A model generated the notes under the pieces. The model was not told where the DNA came from. It saw only the letters and a program-made list of their open reading frames with translations, and did no database searches. Of a stretch of DNA of 64,000 nt, positions 36,739-45,140 are shown in pieces (position 1 is the first letter of the stretch; each line of letters begins with the position of its first letter). This DNA comes from Micrococcaceae bacterium Sec5.1 (GTDB taxonomy: Bacteria; Actinomycetota; Actinomycetes; Actinomycetales; Micrococcaceae): contig CP143430.1 of assembly GCA_039636795.1 (NCBI GenBank), positions 744,001 through 808,000 on the forward strand. Direction: 5' to 3'. Made by a program: the position numbers and the translations under genes.

Positions 36739-37566
36739 TTACTCCTGAGGGATCTTTTCGCCAGCCTCAACGCGGACGTCGATGGAATTTCCGCGGACCG
36801 GCATCGGGCAGGTGCCATAAGGGGTAAAGGCGCTGGGGTAGTTGATGGCGCGGTTGAAATCGATCACCACAGATCCATCAGGGCGTGGGCGGGGAATGAA
36901 AACCTTCCGCCACTCGTCCGTGGTGTCGCCGTTGGTTTCATCATGGAAGGTCACGTTCAAAGCGCCGAGTTTCTCTTCCTCAGCATGAAGTCGGACTTCA
37001 TGGGCAACGCCAGGAACCCGGAACACTACCTCCCCGACCGAACGATGAACGCCGTCCACCAAGGGGTTGGCCGTTCCGATGGGTACATCCACGGGCTGGT
37101 CATAGGGTTCGAACCGACCCTGAATCACCCAGTCCGGGTTGTATTCGTAGGTCGGAACCCCAGTGAAGTCCGTAAAAACAGGCGAGCCCGCATCTCTGGT
37201 CCGGATGGCATACTTGTCCGCGCGCATCGCAAGCTCCACCACCACCTGCTTGCCGTCTTCGCCGCCGTACTGCACCCACATCAGGGACTCTTCATCCTGC
37301 AGGGTTGCCGTCACGGTTCCATCAACGCTTTCGCCGGTCTCAACGAGGGTCAGGCCGTCCTCGCTGGTGGCCGTGAGGGCTGCAGCCCTGCCATCCGTTG
37401 ACCACAGGCCCGGGGCAAACTCGACTTCTGCCGGCTCCGACTCGAGCCATTGAAACGACGTCAGCGTCAGCCACCCGTGGTCCGACGCCAGTGCTGCATT
37501 CCTAGACGTTCGGAACCGCTCCCAACGGGCAAGCTGGGCGTCTGTTGCAGTCGTGGGCGAGCTCAT
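36739..37566 (-). CDS. DUF1684 protein
   Basis: 275 residues. The conserved DUF1684 blocks are present: DHGWLTLTSFQWLE at the N-terminus and IDFNRAINYPSAFTPYGTCPMPVRGNSIDVRVEAGEK at the C-terminus (in short segments). The function is not established. I choose ATG 37566, with GAGGAG 6 nt upstream. It converges on the acyl-CoA dehydrogenase. The 268 bp between this start and the surface-protein stop hold no recognisable gene. Confidence 0.88.
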   Translation of the reverse strand: MSSPTTATDAQLARWERFRTSRNAALASDHGWLTLTSFQWLESEPAEVEFAPGLWSTDGRAAALTATSEDGLTLVETGESVDGTVTATLQDEESLMWVQYGGEDGKQVVVELAMRADKYAIRTRDAGSPVFTDFTGVPTYEYNPDWVIQGRFEPYDQPVDVPIGTANPLVDGVHRSVGEVVFRVPGVAHEVRLHAEEEKLGALNVTFHDETNGDTTDEWRKVFIPRPRPDGSVVIDFNRAINYPSAFTPYGTCPMPVRGNSIDVRVEAGEKIPQE

Positions 37567-37834
37567 GATTCTCCTCGTCAGATGTGAGCCACGGTTGGGC
37601 GGCTTTGCAATCTCCTCAACTATGCGCCGCACCGGTGCATTCCCGGAAGCGTGCAGCATTGAGCGTGGAACCCCGACCATGCGTCCGGATGCGTGCAACC
37701 CTATGCGTGCAACGATGGGCCGCGCATCGTGTGGGCGGCCCATCGTTTGCTTGAGATCGCCATGCGCAGTGGAGCCTATGAGTCCTTGCTGTCTCGCATG
37801 GCTATCGGGATGTCAGTGGCCATCCTTTTGCTAT

Positions 37835-39325
37835 TTAGTGCTGACGACGAGCCGATCGCCTGACGCCCAGGAAAGCGAGCAACGATCCCAAGGCCAACAG
37901 TGCAGCGGCTGCGTAGATGAAGGCTGGGCTTTGAGCGCCAGTAGTGGCCAGGGGTTCTGGTTCTGCAACTTCTGCGGGCTGAGTGGGCTGGTCAGTGGCT
38001 ACAAGTACCGGACTTGTGGTGCTGGCGCTTGGGCTGGGTGTTGCGGTGCTGGGGCTCGGCGTCGGCGTGGGTGTTGTTGTCGGCTTGGGTGTTGCGGTGC
38101 TGGGGCTCGGCGTGGGTGTGGGTGTTGCGGTGGTGGGGCTCGGGCTGGGCGTGGGTGTTGTTGTCGGCGTGGGTGTCGGTGTGGGTGTTGCGGTGGTGGG
38201 GCTCGGCGTGGGTGTGGGTGTGGGTGTTGCTGTGCTGGGGCTCGGCGTGGGTGTGGGTGTGGGTGTTGCTGTGCTGGGGCTCGGCGTGGGTGTGGGTGTG
38301 GGTGTTGCTGTGCTGGGGCTCGGCGTCGGCGTCGGCGTCGGTGTCGGTGTGGGGCTTGCCGTTCCGTTGCCTGTTCCGTCAGCGCGCGTCCGCCGGGTCT
38401 CGGCCCCAACGGGGGTTTCCTCGCCTGCAATAGTCACGGTTCCGCTGTTGGTGTAGACGTCCAGCTTCTTGTCGGTCACTTTGGTGACGACGAACAGCTC
38501 CACCCGTTCGCCCTTGGGCAGGCCCGTCCATCGCACCGTTGCTTCTTGGGGAGTGCACTCGACAGTTGCGGGGTATCGCTCGTTGTCCATTGGCTCGGTG
38601 ATGTTTCCGGAGCTGCTGACAACCTTGCCAACCCGTGGAGTGATGTGGTCACAATCGATTTCCATGCCAGCGGAAGGCGTGTCGGTGACAACGACGTCGT
38701 TTGATTCTGAAGGCATCGGAGGCATGTAAAAGATGGATTCAAGTTCAGTTTGGGGAGCGTCGGCCCACCACATGGACTTCCCCGCCGAAGTAGGGGGAGC
38801 GGGATCGCAGTCTTTGGTGCATGGACCATCGACATTCACAGGCACGCGTACCACTGTGGATCCCACGGTGAAGTTCAGTTCCGTCGTTTCGCCGGTGCCC
38901 GGCTGCACAGCATATTGCGTACTGAAATTGCACGTCCCACCCACATTGTTGGGATGGTCCGCCACGAAGTCGGTCAACGTGAAGACCACTTGTCCGGCAT
39001 CGTTCGCTGCTGCCTTGGCGACCGTTACGCCGTCGGCGTTGTCAAGATCAAATGACGCGGCACCAAACCATCGAAGCTCTGGCGGTAGTTGGAGGTTGAA
39101 GGTATCGCCCGGTTGCGAGTTGTCAGGAACGGACCACTGACAGGTCAGGTCTACTTGGTCCCATTGGTTCGTAACTACTGAATCCGTGCTGATGGTGACC
39201 GCCGCACCCGGGATCACGGCAGCATTGGCTGGCCCTGCCGACCAGGCGAGCCCGAACGCTGTCACCACAACAGCCAGTAGCGCGGCCACCAAGGAGGCAG
39301 ACTTTAGATGGAGCTGATTCTTCAT
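37835..39325 (-). CDS. Sortase-anchored surface protein with Pro-Thr stalk
   Basis: 496 residues. A Sec signal peptide ends at about GPANAA (residue 35). An Ig-like adhesin fold (about 40-300) contains several Cys in pairs (DLTCQW; CTKDCDP; EIDCDH; ATVECTP). A stalk of Pro-Thr-Ser-Ala repeats with unit about 17 residues spans about 320-440. A terminal sorting signal follows: LATTG near 463, hydrophobic helix, then RRSARRQH. LAxTG is the motif used by class E sortases of actinobacteria. It is downstream of the GGDEF-like gene on the same strand, and AAGGA precedes ATG 39325 by 11 nt. Confidence 0.85.
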   Translation of the reverse strand: MKNQLHLKSASLVAALLAVVVTAFGLAWSAGPANAAVIPGAAVTISTDSVVTNQWDQVDLTCQWSVPDNSQPGDTFNLQLPPELRWFGAASFDLDNADGVTVAKAAANDAGQVVFTLTDFVADHPNNVGGTCNFSTQYAVQPGTGETTELNFTVGSTVVRVPVNVDGPCTKDCDPAPPTSAGKSMWWADAPQTELESIFYMPPMPSESNDVVVTDTPSAGMEIDCDHITPRVGKVVSSSGNITEPMDNERYPATVECTPQEATVRWTGLPKGERVELFVVTKVTDKKLDVYTNSGTVTIAGEETPVGAETRRTRADGTGNGTASPTPTPTPTPTPSPSTATPTPTPTPSPSTATPTPTPTPSPSTATPTPTPTPSPTTATPTPTPTPTTTPTPSPSPTTATPTPTPSPSTATPKPTTTPTPTPSPSTATPSPSASTTSPVLVATDQPTQPAEVAEPEPLATTGAQSPAFIYAAAALLALGSLLAFLGVRRSARRQH

Positions 39326-39416
39326 GTGTTGGATGGTCCTTCGAATGCGGAAGCGTGTCTCGTCGCATGGTGAGTGGCGGCTCAACGCTGTTCGTGACGG
39401 CACCAACAGGCTTCAC

Positions 39417-40169
39417 TCACATTGCCTCGGGAATGTAGTCCTGGGGCGCGGGCTCTGAAGAGGCATTTGCCAACGGGAAGAACTGCATGCGCGCGGGTCG
39501 CAGGGCTCCTTCGCCCAGGCTTTCCATGGCAGTCCTGCACTCCATCAGTTGCCCAAGGTTGTTCGCCGAGAGAGGTAACAGCACGTGGACAGCAGAATTC
39601 TTGTACATGGCAGTAGCACCTGTCCCGTGCAGCTGCCGTTGAACAGTTTCTCCGAGCCGCGCCAGCAGGGTCCAGCGATGACTGCGGCTCTCAAGGGGCT
39701 GGGGCAGTGACAGGATCGCAAGGGCGTAAGGGTGAGAACATGCCGTTCCAAAAATGGAGAGTTCGTGGATTTGTCGCTGGAAATGGGCTTGCGTGGCCAG
39801 GCCCGTCTCAACGTCCGTGCACGAAATCGCTGGTGCAGAATCGGCGGCCTCTGCCCATCCCTCAGCCAAGGATTGGAGAGCCTCTATATCCATGTTCCGG
39901 TCTGCCGCGAGGAAGAGGGCGCGGAAGTCCGTCATGGTTTCGCTGATTCCAACGCCGTTCCTAGCCCGCGCCGCGCCCAAGGATCTTGCGGTAGGAGGTG
40001 GAACATTGGCTCGAGTTGCCAGCGATGTCACCACCGTGCGGACCTCAGGCAGGAACCAGTCTGCGGGGAACCGCCAACCATTCTGATAACTGGTGGTCTG
40101 CCATCTGCGCATCAACAGGTGTCGGGAAAATGTACATTCGGCGAATGATTTTGTCCGGAACGATGTCAT
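39417..40169 (-). CDS. Degenerate GGDEF-like protein
   Basis: 250 residues. The central segment DVETGLATQAHFQRQIHEL matches the opening of GGDEF domains (D-x-x-T-G-L-x5-F-x3-L). The later NSAVHVLLPLSANNLGQLMECRTAMESL matches the helix after the signature. The GGDEF signature and metal ligands are absent, so no cyclic-di-GMP synthesis is expected. It could bind a ligand or be a relic. No signal or membrane segment is seen. The start ATG 40169 has no strong ribosome site. It is divergent from the sigma-fusion gene by 152 bp. Confidence 0.6.
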   Translation of the reverse strand: MTSFRTKSFAECTFSRHLLMRRWQTTSYQNGWRFPADWFLPEVRTVVTSLATRANVPPPTARSLGAARARNGVGISETMTDFRALFLAADRNMDIEALQSLAEGWAEAADSAPAISCTDVETGLATQAHFQRQIHELSIFGTACSHPYALAILSLPQPLESRSHRWTLLARLGETVQRQLHGTGATAMYKNSAVHVLLPLSANNLGQLMECRTAMESLGEGALRPARMQFFPLANASSEPAPQDYIPEAM

Positions 40170-40221
40170 ATCCGAATAGTGCGTCCGACTAAGGATTCAT
40201 GACGAAAAGCGGTGGAAGGAT

Positions 40222-40288
40222 CTCTTTGGTAAAGAGCCTATACAAATTCGCGTCATGACTTGAGCTTGATGCGCACTGCGTATATATG
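40222..40288. promoter_or_regulatory. Divergent control region of the sigma-fusion locus
   Basis: A perfect hairpin, CTCTTT-GGT-AAAGAG, lies at 40222-40236. On the plus strand TTGAGC (40260-40265) and TATATG (40283-40288), 17 bp apart, form a plausible housekeeping promoter for the sigma-fusion gene. The region is AT-rich compared with the rest of the window. The target promoter of the fused sigma factor is not identifiable. Confidence 0.4.
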
Positions 40289-40321
40289 GGCACGATTTTA
40301 TACGTTGTGGGGCTGCCTTAA

Positions 40322-41917
40322 ATGGCATCCGGGACAGGTACTGACAACGCTTCCAGCGCGGGAGTTGAGAGCGATGGTCATCTTATCGGGTTGGTGCGGG
40401 GCGGTGACATGTCCGCATTCGACGAACTGTACGAACGCCACATGTCCGTCGCGTCCACAGTGGCCCGGCGAAACGTGGACAATCCAAGTGACGCCGAGGA
40501 TGTTGTGGCCGAGGCTTTCCAAGCCGTATTGCAGAGCCTGGTTGCGGGACGGGGGCCGGACACCTTCTTCAGGGCGTATCTGCTGTCCACTGTCACCCGT
40601 CTGTCACATCATCGGAACCGGAAGGCCGGGAGGTCGCTGCCCAGTAGCGATGACGCAATTCTTGACCGTACGCTGCCGGATCCCGATGCTGTAGTCAAAG
40701 CCTTCGAATCCCATACGGTCGCAAAGGCATTTCGCGCCCTTCCCGAACGGTGGCAGGCCGTGCTGTGGTATCTGGACGTGGAAAGAATGAAGCCAGCGGC
40801 GGTGGCGCCGCTTCTGGGTCTGTCCGCGAATGCCGTGTCAGCACTGGCGCTTAGGGCACGGGAAGGCCTGAGGAGGCAATACCTGCAGGCCCATGTGGCG
40901 GAAGAACCGGACAGCGACTGCGCTGGATTCGCGTCGAAACTCGGTACCTTCATTCGAGGTGGACTTTCAAGGATTGCTGAACGCAAGATGCGTCAACACC
41001 TTAATGGTTGCTCGAAATGCACCGGCGCTCTCTCGGAACTAAAGGACGTTCAGGGAACCATGAGGGCTGTGCTTATTCCGCTGGTGACCGGCGTACCTCT
41101 CGCCACCTTGGCAGCCAAGGGTGCCGGACTGGGTTTCCTGGGAGGGCTGGTCCCCATCAAGGCAGCGATAGTGGTCCCGGCTATCGGGCAACCAGCGGTA
41201 ATGGCCATGGTGGCGGTAGCAGGATTGGGCCTGGCTCTAGGCGCGGTTGGAATCGTTGGTCGCTTGACGCCGGATGTCCCCATGGAGCAGTTGGCCATTG
41301 AGACAAGTTCCTCCCATCAGGAGTCATTCGTAGGGACTCATGCCCCCACTCCCACAGCGACGCCGATGCCGAGCCTGCCATCGCCGGTGTCGCCAGCTGC
41401 GGTTGAGCCAGCGCCGTCAAGCGCCGGGCATGAGGGCTCAAACGCTGGGGCCGAACCCTTGGTCGCCGCCCCGGTACCTTCCGGCATGGAATCCCAGCCG
41501 CCCTCGCAACAATCTGTTCCTTCGCCGGACCCCGCCTCATCAGCGGCAACTGCCCTTCCCGCGTCACTTGTAGCGGTGACAGCCTCGGTGCGGATACCAA
41601 AGGACCATGGTTCCGGCATGACGGCCATGGAGGTGGACTTTGGGATCGGCGGTTCACAGTCCCTGGGACCGGCCAAAGCCGTGTTCTCTGTGGAGCCGGA
41701 TGCACGGATCCAGGAGAGTTCATTGATTGCTCCGGAAGGGTGGTCGTGCTCGATGGAGGGGCGGACAGCCGTCACGTGCATTACAGGTTCGGCACGGCGG
41801 AGCGACCTCCATTTTCAGGTTTCAGCCCAGTCCAAGCGAAAAAAGGGCGCCGGTGTCCTGACATATTCCTTGAGTGGAAGTGGTCTTGAAGCTGGCGAAT
41901 TTGTGCACAAATACTGA
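40322..41917 (+). CDS. ECF sigma factor fused to anti-sigma zinc finger, membrane segment and extracytoplasmic domain
   Basis: 531 residues in one frame. Sigma-70 region 2 spans about 22-105 (FDELYERHMSVASTVARRN, DAEDVVAEAF) and region 4 about 125-190 (LPERWQAVLWYLDVERMKPAAVAPLLGLS). A ZAS/zf-HC2-like motif H226-x3-C230-x2-C233 follows, with Cys200 upstream. One to two hydrophobic helices lie at about 245-315. A Pro/Ser/Ala-rich spacer (330-430) and a C-terminal beta-type domain (435-531, GWSCSMEGRTAVTCITG) come last. Sigma and its inhibitor thus appear joined and membrane-tethered, with an external sensor. Activation may need proteolysis. ECF factors with large C-terminal extensions are known in actinobacteria. 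Confidence 0.85.
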   Translation: MASGTGTDNASSAGVESDGHLIGLVRGGDMSAFDELYERHMSVASTVARRNVDNPSDAEDVVAEAFQAVLQSLVAGRGPDTFFRAYLLSTVTRLSHHRNRKAGRSLPSSDDAILDRTLPDPDAVVKAFESHTVAKAFRALPERWQAVLWYLDVERMKPAAVAPLLGLSANAVSALALRAREGLRRQYLQAHVAEEPDSDCAGFASKLGTFIRGGLSRIAERKMRQHLNGCSKCTGALSELKDVQGTMRAVLIPLVTGVPLATLAAKGAGLGFLGGLVPIKAAIVVPAIGQPAVMAMVAVAGLGLALGAVGIVGRLTPDVPMEQLAIETSSSHQESFVGTHAPTPTATPMPSLPSPVSPAAVEPAPSSAGHEGSNAGAEPLVAAPVPSGMESQPPSQQSVPSPDPASSAATALPASLVAVTASVRIPKDHGSGMTAMEVDFGIGGSQSLGPAKAVFSVEPDARIQESSLIAPEGWSCSMEGRTAVTCITGSARRSDLHFQVSAQSKRKKGAGVLTYSLSGSGLEAGEFVHKY

Positions 41918-42028
41918 CCCCGAATCACTGCTGGATACAGCGTCACGAACCTATTGCTCAGGCCACTACCTCAGAGGCGGTGCCCCGAGAGGGCAGTCGC
42001 CCATTTATCTGTGCAATTTAGGGGAAAT

Positions 42029-42943
42029 ATGAAAGCGACGTTGTTGGCCGCTGCGGGCTTGCTGGGCGCGTTGGCGGCGGTTTGGGCTTTGCTCCCGATC
42101 GGTCAAAACTGGTTCGTTCGCAGGTTCAGCTCGCCGCATGGCCTCCGATGGGCCATGGCAAGTTTGGGCGCCCTGTTGCTGCTGTCCCTGGTGGGATGCG
42201 CAATGGGGCCGACGCAGCGCCCATGGCTTGAGGTTGTAGTCCTGCTCGCAGGAGCCGGGTTGATTGTGGGCTTTCTTGTCGCGCCAGCCTTCAGGATTCA
42301 CCATGGTGTGGCCATTCAGCCTCGAAGGGTGCTGGCCATAGGAGCGCACCCTGATGACCTGGAATTGGCTTGCGGTGCCACCCTCGCCAAATTGGCCGAT
42401 GCCGGGCATGAAGTCCGAACCATGGTTATGAGCTCGGGGGGAAAGGGAGGAGACAGCGCCATCCGTCTCACCGAAGCCGCATCGGGCTCGGATTTCATGG
42501 GTGCGTCCAAGGTCCATGTCCACGACTTTACGGACACCAGCCTCGCGGAACATGGGGATGAAATGGTCCAAGCGATTGAAGCCGTGATGGCCGATTTTCG
42601 CCCTGACGTTGTGATTACCCATTCCCGTAACGACTACCACCAGGACCATCAGGCCGTACACAGTGCGACTATGCGGGCCGCCCGCCAGCACTCCTCCATC
42701 CTGTGCTTCGAGAGTCCTTCATCCACACGGCAGTTCGATCCCAGTGTCTTCGTGGATATCGCGGGGTATGTGGACGTGAAGATTCACGCCGTTGCCATGC
42801 ACCGGAACCAAAAGGGCAAGCCGTATATGAGTGCAGAAAGAGTCCGCAGCCTCGCAGCGTTCAGGGGCTCGCAAGTGAAGACGACATATGCAGAGGGTTT
42901 CGAACCTGTTCGACTACTTGGCTCTGCCGTAGGGGAGTTCTGA
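42029..42943 (+). CDS. Membrane-anchored PIG-L/LmbE deacetylase
   Basis: 304 residues. Three hydrophobic segments occupy about residues 3-95, followed by a PIG-L deacetylase domain with the zinc motif AHPDDLELACG and the downstream VVITHSRNDYHQDHQAVH. Family members remove the acetyl group from N-acetylglucosamine-containing substrates (GlcNAc-PI, GlcNAc-Ins, bacillithiol precursors). The start is ATG 42029 with AGGGGA upstream. Its stop overlaps the ATP-grasp start as TGATG. Membrane anchoring and the neighbouring polysaccharide synthase suggest a lipid-linked or polymeric amino-sugar substrate. Confidence 0.87.
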   Translation: MKATLLAAAGLLGALAAVWALLPIGQNWFVRRFSSPHGLRWAMASLGALLLLSLVGCAMGPTQRPWLEVVVLLAGAGLIVGFLVAPAFRIHHGVAIQPRRVLAIGAHPDDLELACGATLAKLADAGHEVRTMVMSSGGKGGDSAIRLTEAASGSDFMGASKVHVHDFTDTSLAEHGDEMVQAIEAVMADFRPDVVITHSRNDYHQDHQAVHSATMRAARQHSSILCFESPSSTRQFDPSVFVDIAGYVDVKIHAVAMHRNQKGKPYMSAERVRSLAAFRGSQVKTTYAEGFEPVRLLGSAVGEF

Positions 42944-43866
42944 TGGTTCGGGTACTCGTAACAGGCGTTGGAGGGCCAGCTGGCTCCTCCTTGGCGGGTC
43001 AGCTGAGGGAACTGGGACATTGGGTCCTGGGCGTTGATATGCAACCGGTCCACGGTTCAGCGGCTGACATGGTCTCCTTGGTATCGGCCTCCAGTTCTCC
43101 CGACTACCTGTGGGAGTTGCGGGGACTCGTGGCCGCCCATGGCATCGAGCTCGTGGTGCCAACCGTCAGCGATGAACTCGTGCTGGTTTCCGAAGCCCGG
43201 CAAGGCTTCGCTCCTAATGTCGAGGTCCTCATTGCCGACCCCGCACCTGTTCGAATCGCGAATGACAAATTCTTCACCATGAGGTGCCTTGCCAATGCAG
43301 GCGTCGCTGTCCCCGATTTCGGGCTCCCCGGCGATTTCGCCTCTGTCAACCAGGCGATGGCGCGGTTAGGGGGGTCCCTGGTGGTTAAGCCCAGAATTTC
43401 GCGCGGTGGACGTGGGGTCCAGATCCTGGAAATGACTGCCGACGGCGGCCGGAACGCGGCCCGCGTCTGGTCCTCCTTGGACGATTCCTGGATCGTGCAA
43501 CGATTCGCGCCTGGAACGGAGTACGCGCCCGTGGTCCTCCACAGCAGGCCGGAGCCGGGTCAGGACGATCTTGTGGTGGTGTTGGAGAAGACAGAACTCA
43601 AAGAGGGGCGGGTGGGTAACGCCGTGTCCGTCAGGAGGATTGAGGGAGCCGAGAGTGCCGACGTGGCTCAATTGGCTGATTCAGCCGTGACCGCGCTCGG
43701 ATTGACTGGACCTATCGACGTGGACGTGCGCCGTCTGCAGGACGGAAGTCCGGTGGTACTGGAAATTAACGCGAGGTTTGGCGCAAACAGTGCGTTCGCC
43801 CCCGAACTCCTGGAGAACGTTCTTGGCCGATATGTGGCCGGTCGATTGACCGGAAGGCTTGCGTGA
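42943..43866 (+). CDS. ATP-grasp ligase (carbamoyl-phosphate-synthase-like fold)
   Basis: 307 residues. An N-terminal Rossmann-like pre-ATP-grasp domain begins VRVLVTGVGGPAGSSLAGQL. The ATP-grasp fold has SLVVKPRISRGGRGVQIL (ATP loop) and the metal-binding VVLEINARFGANSAF. These enzymes activate a carboxylate and join it to an amine or other nucleophile. Placement between a deacetylase, which exposes amines, and a glycosyltransferase suggests amino-acylation of an amino sugar; this is inference. Coupled to both neighbours (TGATG and GTGA overlaps). Confidence 0.85.
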   Translation: MVRVLVTGVGGPAGSSLAGQLRELGHWVLGVDMQPVHGSAADMVSLVSASSSPDYLWELRGLVAAHGIELVVPTVSDELVLVSEARQGFAPNVEVLIADPAPVRIANDKFFTMRCLANAGVAVPDFGLPGDFASVNQAMARLGGSLVVKPRISRGGRGVQILEMTADGGRNAARVWSSLDDSWIVQRFAPGTEYAPVVLHSRPEPGQDDLVVVLEKTELKEGRVGNAVSVRRIEGAESADVAQLADSAVTALGLTGPIDVDVRRLQDGSPVVLEINARFGANSAFAPELLENVLGRYVAGRLTGRLA

Positions 43867-45140
43867 CAGCTCTTGATGCTGCCCTGGCGTTTGTCCAGGT
43901 TGGAGGCGTGCTGATTCTCAGTTTCGGCGTTGTCAAAATTGTCTATGTGCCGCTGGCCTTGTATTTCAACCGGCTTTACCGTTCCAACTCTGCCAAGCAT
44001 CGTTATTCAGTCATCACTGACCGGCCGTTGGTCTCGGTGATCGTGCCCGGCTACAACGAGGCCGTGGTGATCACCAGTTGCGTGGAGTCGATCCTTGCCA
44101 GCCGCTACCTTCGTCTGGAAGTGATTCTGGTGGACGACGGTTCCACTGATTCCACCGCCAGCATCATGGCCGGGCTTGCAGATCAATATGATCGGGTGCG
44201 ATTTCTCTCCCAAACGAACGCGGGGAAGGGAGCTGCGCTCAACTATGGCATCGCTAAGGCCAATGGCGACATCCTGATGTTTGTCGATGCCGACGGAATT
44301 TTTGCCCCTGACACACTGATGCGCATGCTCGAGGGTTTTGATCACACCAAGGTGGGAGCGGTGTGCGGCGACGACCGGCCGGTTAACCTGAATCGCGTTC
44401 AAACGATGATGCTTGCCGTTCTAAGCCATGTCGGGACCGGCCTGGTCCGCAGAGCCTTGTCCTTGTTGCATTGCCTGCCAATCGTCTCCGGGAACATAGG
44501 TGCCTTCCGCCGTGACGTAGTCCAGCTGGTAGGCGGTTTTCACGAGGACACGCTCGGTGAGGACCTTGAGCTTACTTGGCGTGTCTATAAGGCCGGCTAC
44601 CGGGTAAGGTTCCAGCCCTCAGCGCTGGTTTATGCCGAGTCGCCGTCAACGATGGGCGGGTTGTGGCGGCAGCGCGTTCGGTGGTCGCGGGGCTTGCTGC
44701 AGACCCTCCGGATGCATATCGGGATGCTTGGGCGGAGGCGTTACGGCTTGTTTGGCATGTTCCTTTTGTTCAACGCCATCACCATGGTGGTGATCCCTAT
44801 GCTGCAACTAGCCATCTTGGCGGTGCTTCCTTTCCTGTACCTTGCTGGTTCGGGTCCCGTACCCGCTGAAGTCCTCGCCATTCTTGGTTGGTTGGGATTG
44901 TTTGTATCCCTCGCGCTGATCGTCTTCTCCATTGGCCTCAACAGGTCATGGAAGGATCTTCGTTTTCTGTGGACGTTGCCACTGTGGCCCCTGTACTCGG
45001 TATTCGTTGGACTGGCTTTAGCCAGCGCAATCGTCAAGGAGATCCGCGGTAGCCCTGCCGTGTGGAACAAGTTGCAACGGACCGGCGTGATCTCCGTAAC
45101 TGCCGCCGAGGCCAGCCCCCGTTACGAGGCAGGGGTATGA
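43863..45140 (+). CDS. Processive family-2 glycosyltransferase (PgaC/IcaA-like)
   Basis: 425 residues. A transmembrane segment lies at about 10-35. The GT-A domain follows with VSVIVPGYNEA, VDDGSTDST, the DxD in MFVDADGIF, GEDLELTWR and the processivity motif QRVRW (Q-x-x-R-W). About three C-terminal helices close the protein. This is the layout of poly-N-acetylglucosamine, hyaluronan and chitin-type synthases that polymerise and extrude a beta-linked glycan. The start GTG 43863 overlaps the upstream stop; the stop overlaps the next gene as ATGA. Confidence 0.92.
   Translation: MTALDAALAFVQVGGVLILSFGVVKIVYVPLALYFNRLYRSNSAKHRYSVITDRPLVSVIVPGYNEAVVITSCVESILASRYLRLEVILVDDGSTDSTASIMAGLADQYDRVRFLSQTNAGKGAALNYGIAKANGDILMFVDADGIFAPDTLMRMLEGFDHTKVGAVCGDDRPVNLNRVQTMMLAVLSHVGTGLVRRALSLLHCLPIVSGNIGAFRRDVVQLVGGFHEDTLGEDLELTWRVYKAGYRVRFQPSALVYAESPSTMGGLWRQRVRWSRGLLQTLRMHIGMLGRRRYGLFGMFLLFNAITMVVIPMLQLAILAVLPFLYLAGSGPVPAEVLAILGWLGLFVSLALIVFSIGLNRSWKDLRFLWTLPLWPLYSVFVGLALASAIVKEIRGSPAVWNKLQRTGVISVTAAEASPRYEAGV

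Noticed and set aside
37101..37130. GGGTTCGAACC resembling a tRNA T-arm
   Set aside because: It is inside the DUF1684 coding sequence and no cloverleaf fits around it.
39417..40169. Active diguanylate cyclase
   Set aside because: The GGDEF signature and metal-binding residues are absent; only the fold opening is recognisable.
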